Assembly (NCBI RefSeq): GCF_001698225.1 | Contig: NZ_CP016594.1 | Coordinates: forward strand, 1,178,001-1,242,000 | Reading direction: 5' to 3' | Length of the DNA: 64,000 bases | Origin: Gordonia terrae | Lineage (GTDB): Bacteria > Actinomycetota > Actinomycetes > Mycobacteriales > Mycobacteriaceae | In this document: piece by piece, positions 44,527 to 52,748 of the stretch | How the letters are laid out: the number at the start of each line of letters is the position of its first letter | Numbering within the stretch: the stretch's first letter is position 1 | Notes under the pieces: generated by a model | The model's database searches: none | What the model saw: only the letters and a program-made list of their open reading frames with translations | Told to the model about the DNA's origin: nothing | Position numbers and translations under genes: made by a program

Positions 44527-45182
44527 CGGCCGACCCGGCCGGCTCCGAGCCCGACCCCACCGAGTCCGATGTCTCGGAGTCCGATCTGCCGGAATCCGAC
44601 GCCCCGGAATCCGATGCCACCGAACCCGACGTCGCCGAACCCGACGCGCTGGTGGAACCGGCCGGGGAGATCTTGTTCGCCGAGTCCGGCGGGAGTTGGT
44701 GGGTGGTCCTGATCGGCCCGATCCTGGTCGGCGCGGTCCTGGCCGTGGAGATCACCGGACCGGGTCAGGTGCACTGGCCGGTGCTCATGATCTTCTTCGT
44801 GCTGCTTCTCGGGTTCTCCCTGGTGCAGGTGTCCGCTGCCCGCCGCCACGTCAGCGTCGAGCTCACCGAGACCACGCTCCGGCAGGGCGCGGTCACGACC
44901 CCGCTCGCGGACATCCGGAAGATCTTCCCGCCCAACCACGGTCACGCCCCGGAGGACTGGGAGAGTGCGTCGGCGCTCGGTGAGCTGCACGGCGTACCCC
45001 GGCGGCGTAAGGGGATCGGTGTGGAGCTGACCTCGGGGACCCTCGCGCAAGCGTGGGCCCGGGACGTCGAACGGTTGCGCAGCGAACTCACGCAGGCACA
45101 CGAGGCCCTTCGGTTGGGTCTGCCGCCCCGCGGCGCCTCGACGACGGGAACCGACCCGGCGGATCAGGAATCGACCGAGTGA
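44523..45182 (+). CDS. membrane protein with acidic N-terminal repeats
   Basis: A 219-aa protein. The first 45 residues are acidic, with repeated (S/P)ESD and (T/A)EPD units. Two adjacent membrane helices follow (about 58-98), then a soluble domain with VELTETTLRQGAVTTPLADI and an HVSVEL core, a shape reminiscent of DUF3093. ATG 44523 overlaps the previous stop. The last 19 bases overlap the 3' end of the convergent gene. Confidence 0.7.
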   Translation: MTADPAGSEPDPTESDVSESDLPESDAPESDATEPDVAEPDALVEPAGEILFAESGGSWWVVLIGPILVGAVLAVEITGPGQVHWPVLMIFFVLLLGFSLVQVSAARRHVSVELTETTLRQGAVTTPLADIRKIFPPNHGHAPEDWESASALGELHGVPRRRKGIGVELTSGTLAQAWARDVERLRSELTQAHEALRLGLPPRGASTTGTDPADQESTE

Positions 45183-45868
45183 CGGCCCGCCCGGCTGTCG
45201 CGGTAGGCGCGGCGTCGTAGGTCGCCGAGCCACGACGGCGCGAACTCGACGCCTACGGGCCGGTGCAGGATCGGGTCGAAGTCGACGTCGAGTCCGGTGA
45301 GGACGTGGTCGAGCTCGATCCGGACCACCGGCACGAAGCGTCCGACGCCGGCCTCGAGGACGATCACGATCGGCTGGTTGCGGCGCAGGCGGGCGGCCAG
45401 ATCCTCGATCGAGAGTCCCGAGGACTCCGACGGCTCGAGGATGCGGGCCCGAATCCAGTACAGCTCGCCGTCGTAGCGGTACGGAGTCAGGCTCGACACC
45501 GCGGTGGCCCAGTGCGTCGTCGGGAGCGGCACGGGCACGCGGCCGGCGAACGGGGCCGGGCCGGCGAGCAAAAGGTCCCAGGCGCCGGTGGCGTTGGTCG
45601 AGGACGAGACGCCGCCGCCACCCACCGCGCCATGGTCGGTCGACGGAAACCGGATGGCGAGCCCCACGATGTCCGGTAGGCCGCCGGGCGTGCCGATCCC
45701 CTTCGACACCCGCACCGACACCGGGCCGCTGCGGAAGGGCAATGGGTGATCCGCGGACAGTGCGGCGCGTCCCCCGCACAGCAGACCGTCGGGGTGGAAC
45801 ACCCGGGCGTGCCTGAGGGCGGCGAGCCAGCGGAACGGGGTCGTGATGAGGTCGGGTACTGCGGTCAT
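45164..45868 (-). CDS. hypothetical catalase-superfamily-like protein
   Basis: A 234-aa protein. LRHARVFHPDGLLCGG and VRVSKGIGTPGGLPDIVGLAIRFP resemble the beta-barrel core of small catalase-related proteins, some annotated as phosphodiesterases. The heme-ligand Tyr region of true catalase is not seen, so peroxide activity is doubtful. ATG 45868 has GGAG 6 bases upstream; a longer in-frame reading to 46000 looks like noncoding extension. It overlaps the convergent membrane-protein gene by 19 bases. Confidence 0.65.
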   Translation of the reverse strand: MTAVPDLITTPFRWLAALRHARVFHPDGLLCGGRAALSADHPLPFRSGPVSVRVSKGIGTPGGLPDIVGLAIRFPSTDHGAVGGGGVSSSTNATGAWDLLLAGPAPFAGRVPVPLPTTHWATAVSSLTPYRYDGELYWIRARILEPSESSGLSIEDLAARLRRNQPIVIVLEAGVGRFVPVVRIELDHVLTGLDVDFDPILHRPVGVEFAPSWLGDLRRRAYRDSRAGRHSVDS

Positions 45869-46039
45869 GAGAACTCCGGTTGTCGGGTGGTCGCACGCGC
45901 CCGGTCGCGGACCGCGCAGCGTGGTCTCCACAGCGGCGTCGGCGGCAGTATGCCCGCTGTGCCGATGGGCAAACACCGGCCCGGAACGCACCGCGGCCAC
46001 CGTCTCCTCGACGGTGGCCGCAGTGGTTGTGAAGCGGGT

Positions 46040-48133
46040 TCAGCCGTTCTGCAACATGGGTGCGCGCAGCAGTTCTTCGGGGACACCGAATGCGTCGACG
46101 AGCGACCGAGCGTGCGGGCGCAGCTCCTGGCAGAGTTCGTTCACCCCGCGCCGGATGGCCTTCGCGCGCTCCACCGAGATGTGCCGGTGCATCAGGAACC
46201 AGGACAGGTCGTCCTCCAGCGCCGAATAGACGAACAGATCGCACACCTTGCCCAGAAGATCTGCCGCGGAACGAGAATCGCAGTTCTCGATCGCCTCGAC
46301 GAAGGCCTCGAGCACAACACGCTCGATGTGGGCGTGGCCCACCTTCAGCAGGTGGTCCTGCGCGTTGTTGAACACCTCGAAGGCGTCGTTGTCGTCGTCG
46401 AGGGCGCGGCGCAGTCGTTGCGCGCACGTGCGGACCAGGTGGTCCTCGCGATTGCGGAACAGTCGGATCTGCGTGCTGCGGTCGGTGAGCGCGGACTTCT
46501 CGGTGTCCTCGTCGGAGCCGTCGAGCAGGGTCTGCACGACCTGCCGGACCGCGGTCTTCTCGGCCACCACATCACGTGCCATCCCGGCGATGAACCGCAC
46601 CCAGCCGCCGGCCGAGAGTCCTTGCACGTCTTCGGAGTACGCCGACAGCAGTTCTTTCGCGATCAGCTGCGTCATGATCGTGTTGTCGCCCTCGAAGGTG
46701 GTGAACACGTCGATGTCGCCGCGCATGATCGACAGCTGGTTCTCATCGAGATAGCCTGCGCCGCCGCATGCTTCGCGGCTGACATTGATGGCGTGGGAGG
46801 CGTGCCAGGTCGCGTAGGCCTTCAGGCCGGCGGCCTGGCCCTCGAGCTGGCGCTGACGACCGGCGTCGGAGTCGTCGGGTGCGACCGACTGGACCTCGTG
46901 CAACTCGTCGACGATCTCGTTCTGCGCGAAGCCGATCGCGTACGACTTGGCGATGAGGGGCAACAGCTTTCGCTGGTGTCCGAGGTAATCCATCACGGTG
47001 ATCTCGTCGGTGCCCTCGGGCGCCTCGAACTGCTTGCGGATCAGTCCGTAGCGGGTGGACAGCGCCAGCGCCTTACGGCCGGCGGCGCCTGCGGTCGCCG
47101 CGACACTCACCCGACCACGGATCAACGTGCCGAGCATGGTGAAGAAGCGACGGTTGGTGTTCTCGATCGGCGAGCTGTAGCTGCCGTCCTCGGCCACGTC
47201 GGCGTACCGGTTGAGCAGGTTCTCCGCGGGGATGCGGACGTTGTCGAACATGATCCGGCCGTTGTCGACGCCGGCGAGTCCGCCCTTGTATCCGCAGTCG
47301 CTGGTGGTGACACCGGGCAGGTCGTTGCCGTCCTCGTCGCGGATCGGCACCACGAAACAGTGCACGCCACGGCCTTCGGCCTCCTCGTCGGGTGCGCCGG
47401 TGACGAGCTGTGCGAACACCGCGGCGTAGTGGGCGTGCGCGGCGGCGCCGCCGATGTAGTCCTTGCGGGACGACGGGGTCGGGGAGTTGATCACGAACTC
47501 GCGGGCATCGCGGTCGTAGGTCGCCGTGGTCTCGATGGCCTGGACGTTCGAGCCGTGCCCGGTCTCGGTCATCGCGAAGCAACCGAGGACGCTCAGGTCG
47601 ATGATCCCGGGCACGTACTTCTCGTGATGCCGTGCGGTGCCGAGGTTCTCGACGGCGCCGCCGAAGAGGCCCCACTGCACACCCGCCTTCACCATGAGGG
47701 ACAGGTCGGCATAGCCGAGCATCTCGATGGCGGTGATCGACACGCCGATGTCACCGCTGCCGCCGTGGTCTTCGGCGAAACCGGCGGCTGCGAAACCCTG
47801 GGAGGCCAGATCGCGCATCACCTCGAGGGTGTGGGCGCGGGCCTCGTCGAGTGTCCGAGCCGGATCGGGCAGCAGGTCGGCGCGATTCGAGTTCGCCCGC
47901 ACCGTCTCCCTCGTCGTCCGCCAGCGACCGTCGAGGACGAACCGCAGATTGTCGACCAGCAGGGCCCGCTCGTCCGCGGACAGTTCGTCGTCGGCGGAGA
48001 CAGAGGCCGGCGTCACCGGGTCGTCGACCGTCGGTTCGGTGGCGATGGGAGTCGGGCTCGTCGTCGACGGGGTCTTCTCGTCCGAGCTCTTCTCGGCCGG
48101 AGTCTTCTCGGAGGGGGCGGTGGGGGTTGCCAT
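46040..48133 (-). CDS. acyl-CoA dehydrogenase/oxidase family protein
   Basis: A 697-aa flavoprotein of acyl-CoA oxidase size. A disordered Thr/Pro/Glu-rich N-terminus (about 1-45) precedes the ACAD core. CFAMTETGHGSNV binds FAD/substrate, REACGGAGYLDENQLS follows, and the catalytic Glu lies in TTFEGDNTIM. An extra C-terminal helical region (about 480-697) is typical of ACOX-type enzymes. It starts beta-oxidation by forming the 2,3-trans-enoyl-CoA. TACGGT lies 6 bases upstream of the ATG. Confidence 0.88.
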   Translation of the reverse strand: MATPTAPSEKTPAEKSSDEKTPSTTSPTPIATEPTVDDPVTPASVSADDELSADERALLVDNLRFVLDGRWRTTRETVRANSNRADLLPDPARTLDEARAHTLEVMRDLASQGFAAAGFAEDHGGSGDIGVSITAIEMLGYADLSLMVKAGVQWGLFGGAVENLGTARHHEKYVPGIIDLSVLGCFAMTETGHGSNVQAIETTATYDRDAREFVINSPTPSSRKDYIGGAAAHAHYAAVFAQLVTGAPDEEAEGRGVHCFVVPIRDEDGNDLPGVTTSDCGYKGGLAGVDNGRIMFDNVRIPAENLLNRYADVAEDGSYSSPIENTNRRFFTMLGTLIRGRVSVAATAGAAGRKALALSTRYGLIRKQFEAPEGTDEITVMDYLGHQRKLLPLIAKSYAIGFAQNEIVDELHEVQSVAPDDSDAGRQRQLEGQAAGLKAYATWHASHAINVSREACGGAGYLDENQLSIMRGDIDVFTTFEGDNTIMTQLIAKELLSAYSEDVQGLSAGGWVRFIAGMARDVVAEKTAVRQVVQTLLDGSDEDTEKSALTDRSTQIRLFRNREDHLVRTCAQRLRRALDDDNDAFEVFNNAQDHLLKVGHAHIERVVLEAFVEAIENCDSRSAADLLGKVCDLFVYSALEDDLSWFLMHRHISVERAKAIRRGVNELCQELRPHARSLVDAFGVPEELLRAPMLQNG

Positions 48134-48139
48134 GGCTCC

Positions 48140-48145
48140 ACCGTA
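48140..48145 (-). promoter_or_regulatory. candidate -10 (TACGGT), leaderless promoter of the acyl-CoA oxidase-like gene
   Basis: TACGGT on the minus strand is followed by exactly 6 bases (GGAGCC) and the ATG at 48133. Confidence 0.5.
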
Positions 48146-48278
48146 CGTAGTGACCCGGCGTCGGACCTAGCTTTTGTGGCGCCTGCTACTGACGAGTAAT
48201 GATCGCCATCCGCGGTACGGGTCGGCGCCGAACCGCCTTTTCGGGGCCGGTCTGCCGACCACTCCGCCGCGGTGTGGT

Positions 48279-48284
48279 GATACT
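48279..48284 (+). promoter_or_regulatory. candidate -10 (GATACT), leaderless promoter of the TetR gene
   Basis: GATACT is followed by exactly 6 bases and the ATG at 48291. The gap to the divergent acyl-CoA oxidase-like gene is 157 bases. Confidence 0.4.
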
Positions 48285-48290
48285 TGATCC

Positions 48291-48986
48291 ATGTCAGTCG
48301 TGGACACCGATCCGGGCGCGTTCCGCATGCGCGTCGTCGCCGAGTCCATCCGGTTGTTCAGCGAGCACGGCTACGAGTCGACGACCGTCGAACAGCTCGC
48401 CGCGGCCGCCGGCATGTCACGTCGCACGTTCTTCCGGCAGTTCGGATCCAAAGAGGATGTGATCTTCGCCGACCACGAGTCGTTGCTGACGCAGGTCGGC
48501 GACCGGCTCGCCACCGGCGACGACGACCCGTGGCTGGCCGTGTGCGCCGCCGCGGAGCTGGTCTTCGGCCACTTCGTCCGGGACCGCGAACTCGCGGTGC
48601 GTCGGGCGCAGGTGGTCCAGGAGGTGCCGGCGCTGCGGGACCGGGAACTGGTCACGACCTATCGCTATCAGGGCGCTTTCGAGGAGTTCTTGCGTGCACG
48701 CCTGCCCGAGGAGTCGCCGGTCCACGTGGTGGCCTATGTGGCGGCAGTCACCGGCACCCACAACTTCCTTCTCCGGCAGATGATCCGCGGCGACGCCGGG
48801 GCCACGCCGGAACGTCTGCGCGTGGAGCTGGAACGGGTGGCCGTGGCACTCGGTGCCGCACGTGCTGGGACTGTGTCGACGCCGGTGGTGGAATCGGGCA
48901 GACAGGTCACCGTCGTCACCTACCCGGCGGGCATTCCGCCGGCCGAAGTCGCACGTCGCGTAGCCGAAGAGCTGGGGGAGGGCTGA
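48291..48986 (+). CDS. TetR/AcrR family regulator
   Basis: A 231-aa repressor-type protein. The N-terminal HTH reads AESIRLFSEHGYESTTVEQLAAAAGMSRRTFFRQFGSKEDVIF. The C-terminal ligand domain is helical and unassigned. It is flanked by two acyl-CoA dehydrogenase genes, one divergent and one downstream on the same strand, so a fatty acyl-CoA ligand is plausible. Related inverted repeats lie before the downstream gene. Confidence 0.88.
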   Translation: MSVVDTDPGAFRMRVVAESIRLFSEHGYESTTVEQLAAAAGMSRRTFFRQFGSKEDVIFADHESLLTQVGDRLATGDDDPWLAVCAAAELVFGHFVRDRELAVRRAQVVQEVPALRDRELVTTYRYQGAFEEFLRARLPEESPVHVVAYVAAVTGTHNFLLRQMIRGDAGATPERLRVELERVAVALGAARAGTVSTPVVESGRQVTVVTYPAGIPPAEVARRVAEELGEG

Positions 48987-49063
48987 GCCCGACGAACGGC
49001 TGCGGGACAATGGCCGCGGATTCGAGGACAATCGGCCGGGTAAGGGTTCGTGCGGATTGACAT

Positions 49064-49143
49064 GGCACTGAGTGCCGTGCTGCACTGGTCGTCAACATCT
49101 GCCGGTACACGCGTGCCGGGAACGAACAGGCACCGCAGGTGCC
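49064..49143. promoter_or_regulatory. three related inverted repeats before the acyl-CoA dehydrogenase gene
   Basis: GGCACT-G-AGTGCC (49064-49076), CCGGTAC-ACGC-GTGCCGG (49102-49119) and GGCACC-GCA-GGTGCC (49129-49143) share GG(C/T)AC...GTGCC half-sites. The first begins 2 bases after a TTGACA -35-like hexamer (49057-49062). The last lies just before the GAGGAG ribosome site. They could be operators for the neighbouring TetR protein or leader hairpins. Confidence 0.5.
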
Positions 49144-49156
49144 GTGAGGAGTTGTC

Positions 49157-50320
49157 ATGGGTTACGGAAATCCCGACTTCAACGTCTTCGAGCTCCCGGA
49201 AGAGCACATCGCGCTGCGCGAGGCGATCCGTGCGCTCTCCGAGAAGGAGATCGAGCCCCACGCCGCCGACGTCGACGAGAACTCGCGGTTTCCGCAGGAG
49301 GCGCTCGACGCCCTCGTCGCCTCGGGATTCAACGCCATCCATGTGCCCGAGGAGTTCGGCGGCCAGGGCGGCGACTCCATCGCGGCGTGCATCGTCATCG
49401 AAGAGGTCGCCCGTGTCGACGCGTCGTCGTCGCTGATCCCCGCCGTCAACAAGCTCGGCACCATGGGCCTGATCCTCAACGGCTCCGACGAGCTCAAGCA
49501 GCAGGTGCTGCCCGGGATCGCCTCCGGCGAGGCGATGGCGTCGTACGCACTGTCCGAGCGCGAGGCCGGTTCCGACGCCGCGGGGATGAAGACCCGCGCA
49601 CGCAAAGACGGAAACAACTGGGTCCTCAACGGCACCAAGTGCTGGATCACCAACGGCGGCAAGTCGTCCTGGTACACGGTGATGGCGGTGACGGACGCCG
49701 ACAAGAAGGCCAACGGCATCTCCGCGTTCATGGTCCACAAGGACGATCCCGGCTTCACCGTCGGACCGCTGGAGAAGAAGCTCGGTATCAAGGGTTCGCC
49801 GACCGCAGAACTGTACTTCGAGGACTGCACCATCCCGCTCGACCGCATCATCGGCGACGAGGGCACCGGCTTCAAGACCGCGCTGCAGACCCTCGACCAC
49901 ACCCGTCCGACCATCGGCGCGCAGGCCGTCGGCATCGCGCAGGGTGCGCTCGACCAGGCGATCGCATATGTCAAGGACCGCAAGCAGTTCGGCAAGCCGA
50001 TCAGCTCGTTCCAGGGCGTCGAGTTCATGATCGCCGACATGGCGATGAAGGTCGAGGCCGCGCGCCTCATGGTCTACACCTCGGCCGCTCGCGCCGAGCG
50101 TGGCGAGAAGAACCTGGGCTTCATCTCGTCGGCGTCGAAGTGCTTCGCGTCCGACGTCGCGATGGAGGTCACCACCGACGCCGTGCAGCTCTTCGGCGGC
50201 GCCGGATACACCCGCGACTTCCCGGTCGAGCGCATGATGCGCGACGCCAAGATCACCCAGATCTACGAGGGCACCAACCAGATCCAGCGCGTCGTCATGA
50301 GCCGCGCGCTCCTGCGCTGA
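49157..50320 (+). CDS. acyl-CoA dehydrogenase
   Basis: A 387-aa ACAD of the usual tetrameric type. YALSEREAGSDAAGMKT and WVLNGTKCWITNGG form the FAD and substrate loops. VQLFGGAGYTRDFPVERMMRDAKITQIYEGTNQIQR is the C-terminal signature, with the catalytic Glu probably in IYEGT. Chain-length preference cannot be told. GAGGAG precedes the ATG and a strong hairpin follows the stop, so it is a single-gene transcript. Confidence 0.93.
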   Translation: MGYGNPDFNVFELPEEHIALREAIRALSEKEIEPHAADVDENSRFPQEALDALVASGFNAIHVPEEFGGQGGDSIAACIVIEEVARVDASSSLIPAVNKLGTMGLILNGSDELKQQVLPGIASGEAMASYALSEREAGSDAAGMKTRARKDGNNWVLNGTKCWITNGGKSSWYTVMAVTDADKKANGISAFMVHKDDPGFTVGPLEKKLGIKGSPTAELYFEDCTIPLDRIIGDEGTGFKTALQTLDHTRPTIGAQAVGIAQGALDQAIAYVKDRKQFGKPISSFQGVEFMIADMAMKVEAARLMVYTSAARAERGEKNLGFISSASKCFASDVAMEVTTDAVQLFGGAGYTRDFPVERMMRDAKITQIYEGTNQIQRVVMSRALLR

Positions 50321-50339
50321 TCGCCCCGACTCACGGATT

Positions 50340-50367
50340 CGCCCCGTCGGCTTCGGCCGGCGGGGCG
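50340..50367 (+). terminator. GC-rich hairpin terminator after the acyl-CoA dehydrogenase gene
   Basis: CGCCCCGTCGGC-TTCG-GCCGGCGGGGCG forms a 12-bp stem (one G-T pair) with a TTCG tetraloop. There is no T-run, as is common in actinobacteria. Confidence 0.65.
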
Positions 50368-50458
50368 AGCTGTGTTCCCGCGGTGCCGTTTCCGTCCCGC
50401 TGATGGGATCGAATCAGCGGCACGGAATTGGCGACGCGGGAAGGGTGTCCGTGAGGTG

Positions 50459-51061
50459 CTAGGCGTACGCCGACCGGAACTCGATGCGGGCGTGCTGGTT
50501 TCGGGCCGCGTCGCGGAAGTTCTTCATCGCACGCTCCATGTGGAAGCCGTTGGTCACGATGATGGCGCCGTTGGCGCCCATGGCCTTGAGCATGCCGACG
50601 GTGTAGTGGGCGTTCTGCACGGTCGAGGTCGACCGTCCCTCGTTCACCATCTGCCACATGGGGATTCCGCGACGGATGAGGCCGAGATTCATGAACTGGG
50701 CCTCGGTGACGGGCAGCCAGTGGGTGTCGCCGCCGGAGACGATAATGCGGTTGAACGGGTGCTTCTTGCCCAGGTTGGCCGCCACGTTCAGGCGGCGCTT
50801 GAGCACGTCCGGGGTCTGGCCGAGAACGCCGAACTTGGCACCGAGTACGACGATGTAGCGGGTTCCCGGGCTCTGCCACAGGAAGTTGCTGTTGGGTGTT
50901 CCCAGTTCGGAGCTGCCGAGATCGACACTGCCGAAATCGGTGCTGACCGCGGCATTCTGGACATTCGCGACCGGTTCCGACGGTGCGACCGCGATCGCCA
51001 CCGAAGCGGCGGTGGCGATCGCGGTCGCGGCAGCCGCGGTCGTGAGGGTTCTACGACGCAT
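50459..51061 (-). CDS. secreted YdcF/ElyC-like DUF218 protein
   Basis: A 200-aa protein with a signal peptide (about 1-28) and a DUF218 domain: YIVVLGAKFGVLG, NRIIVSGGDTHWLPVTEAQ and IIVTNGFHMERAMKNF. DUF218 proteins act in cell envelope metabolism (ElyC, SanA), but the substrate is unknown. Here the domain appears to be outside the membrane. TACACT lies 8 bases upstream of the ATG. Confidence 0.8.
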   Translation of the reverse strand: MRRRTLTTAAAATAIATAASVAIAVAPSEPVANVQNAAVSTDFGSVDLGSSELGTPNSNFLWQSPGTRYIVVLGAKFGVLGQTPDVLKRRLNVAANLGKKHPFNRIIVSGGDTHWLPVTEAQFMNLGLIRRGIPMWQMVNEGRSTSTVQNAHYTVGMLKAMGANGAIIVTNGFHMERAMKNFRDAARNQHARIEFRSAYA

Positions 51062-51069
51062 GGTGACCG

Positions 51070-51075
51070 AGTGTA
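51070..51075 (-). promoter_or_regulatory. candidate -10 (TACACT) for the DUF218 gene
   Basis: TACACT on the minus strand ends 8 bases before ATG 51061, giving a leader of one or two bases at most. Confidence 0.35.
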
Positions 51076-51143
51076 GGGATCAGTACGGCCGTGCAGGTAT
51101 CAGATCGATAACACCTGCATCACTAGTCACATACGTAACACCG

Positions 51144-52619
51144 TCACGTCAGGGCGACGTACTTCACCGAGAGGTACTCGTCGATGCCCTCGCTACCGCC
51201 CTCGCGCCCGATCCCCGACTGCTTGATCCCGCCGAACGGCGCTGCGGCGTCGGAGATCACGCCTCGATTCACCCCCACCATGCCTGAGTCCAGACGCTCC
51301 GCGACCCGCATGCAGCGCTCGAGATCGCGACTGTAGAAGTACGACGCCAGGCCGTACTCGGTCGAGTTCGCCGCCTCGATGCCGGCGGATTCGTCGTCGA
51401 AGGTGCTGATCACCGCGACGGGGCCGAAGATCTCCTCGCGTGTCACCGGCGCGTACGGGTCGACGTTGTCGAGAACCGTTGCCGGATAGAAGAAGCCTCG
51501 ACCTTCCGGACGTTCACCACCCAACCGCACCCGGGCGCCGTCGGCGACGGCCTGCTCGACCGCCTCGGCGACCTTGTCCCGCTGATCGGCGTTCACCAAC
51601 GGTCCCAGGGTCACCCCGTCGGAGTACCCCGGGCCCATGCGGACCTCCGACATCTTCGCCACGAGCTTCTCGGTGAACTCCTCGGCGACGCCGGACTGCA
51701 CCAGGAATCGGTTGGCCGCGGTGCAGGCCTCACCGCCGTTGCGCATCTTGGCGGCGAATGCGCCCTCGACGGCAGCATCGATGTCGGCGTCGTCGAAGAC
51801 GAGGAACGGGGCGTTGCCCCCGAGTTCCATCGATGTGCGCAGAACGCGATCGGCGGCCTGGCCGAGCAGGCTGCGGCCCACCGGCGTCGAACCGGTGAAG
51901 CTGATCTTGCGGATGCGGTCGTCGGTGATGAGCGTCGACGACACGTCGCCGCTCGACGTGGTGGGCAGGACCGACAGCACGCCGGGCGGGAGGCCGGCCT
52001 CGGCGAAGGCCTCGGCCAGCGCGAGCATCGTCAGCGGTGTCTCGCGGGCCGGTTTGACGAGGATGACGTTGCCTGCCGCGAGCGCGGGGCCGATCTTCCG
52101 CGTCCCCATCGCGAGCGGGAAGTTCCACGGGGTGATCGCCAGGCACGGCCCGACCGGTTGGTGGGCCACCAGGATGCGCCCGTTGCCGGCCGGTGCCGGA
52201 CTGAATCGGCCCCCCACGCGCACGGCTTCTTCGGCGAACCAGCGCAGGAACTCCAGGCCGTAGGTCGTCTCGGCCCGGCTGTCGGGCAGGGCGCGGCCGA
52301 GTTCGAGCGTCATCAGCATCGCGATGTCGTCGGCGCGGTCGGTGAGCAGTTCGAAGGTCCGGCGGAGGATCTCGCCGCGCTCGCGCGGTGCGGTGGCCGC
52401 CCAGTCGGCGGATGCGGCGACCGCGGAGTCGAGCGCGGCACGGGCGTCGACGACTCCCGCGTCGGCGACCGCGACGAGCGATTCCTCGGTTGCGGCGTCG
52501 TAGACCTCGAAGGTCGCGCCGTCGGCGGCCGGGGTGGACCGGCCGTCGATCCAGAGTCCGGTGGGCACGCCGTCGAGCACGGCCTGCGGGTCGAGAATCT
52601 CCTTGTCGCTCATGCGCAT
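51144..52619 (-). CDS. gabD: NAD(P)-dependent succinate-semialdehyde dehydrogenase-type aldehyde dehydrogenase
   Basis: A 491-aa ALDH. ELGGNAPFLVFDDAD holds the general-base Glu and NGGEACTAANRFLV the catalytic Cys. TPWNFPLAMGTRKIGPALAAGN and GMVGVNRGVISDAAAPFGGIKQSG are close to GabD enzymes that oxidise succinate semialdehyde. The exact aldehyde is inferred. ATG 52619 has GAGGA 5 bases upstream; ATG 52613 is an alternative. A leader hairpin and a -10 lie upstream. Confidence 0.88.
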   Translation of the reverse strand: MRMSDKEILDPQAVLDGVPTGLWIDGRSTPAADGATFEVYDAATEESLVAVADAGVVDARAALDSAVAASADWAATAPRERGEILRRTFELLTDRADDIAMLMTLELGRALPDSRAETTYGLEFLRWFAEEAVRVGGRFSPAPAGNGRILVAHQPVGPCLAITPWNFPLAMGTRKIGPALAAGNVILVKPARETPLTMLALAEAFAEAGLPPGVLSVLPTTSSGDVSSTLITDDRIRKISFTGSTPVGRSLLGQAADRVLRTSMELGGNAPFLVFDDADIDAAVEGAFAAKMRNGGEACTAANRFLVQSGVAEEFTEKLVAKMSEVRMGPGYSDGVTLGPLVNADQRDKVAEAVEQAVADGARVRLGGERPEGRGFFYPATVLDNVDPYAPVTREEIFGPVAVISTFDDESAGIEAANSTEYGLASYFYSRDLERCMRVAERLDSGMVGVNRGVISDAAAPFGGIKQSGIGREGGSEGIDEYLSVKYVALT

Positions 52620-52642
52620 TCACATCCTCGTCACTCGGCTGC

Positions 52643-52668
52643 GGGACTCCGCCCGGAGCGGAGGTCCC
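52643..52668 (-). other. leader hairpin upstream of gabD
   Basis: GGGACTCCGC pairs with GCGGAGGTCCC around CCGGA, with one bulged base. It lies inside the predicted gabD leader. Confidence 0.4.
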
Positions 52669-52679
52669 CTCGGCGCACC

Positions 52680-52685
52680 ACGCTA
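52680..52685 (-). promoter_or_regulatory. candidate -10 (TAGCGT) for gabD
   Basis: TAGCGT on the minus strand would give a leader of about 55 bases, which contains the hairpin at 52643-52668 and a GAGGA ribosome site. Confidence 0.35.
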
Positions 52686-52748
52686 CTCGCGTGGGCCGGG
52701 GACTGGTCGATGGTTGCCGACGGGCTCCGCCGCACGCAGGATGGCGGG

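Noticed and set aside
45869..46000. N-terminal extension of the catalase-like gene to 46000
   Set aside because: The extension is His/Arg/Thr-rich and unconserved in style, while ATG 45868 has a well-placed GGAG.
45746..48199. 817-codon plus-strand frame opposite the acyl-CoA oxidase-like gene
   Set aside because: The minus strand carries FAD and catalytic motifs. The plus-strand product has no recognisable domain.
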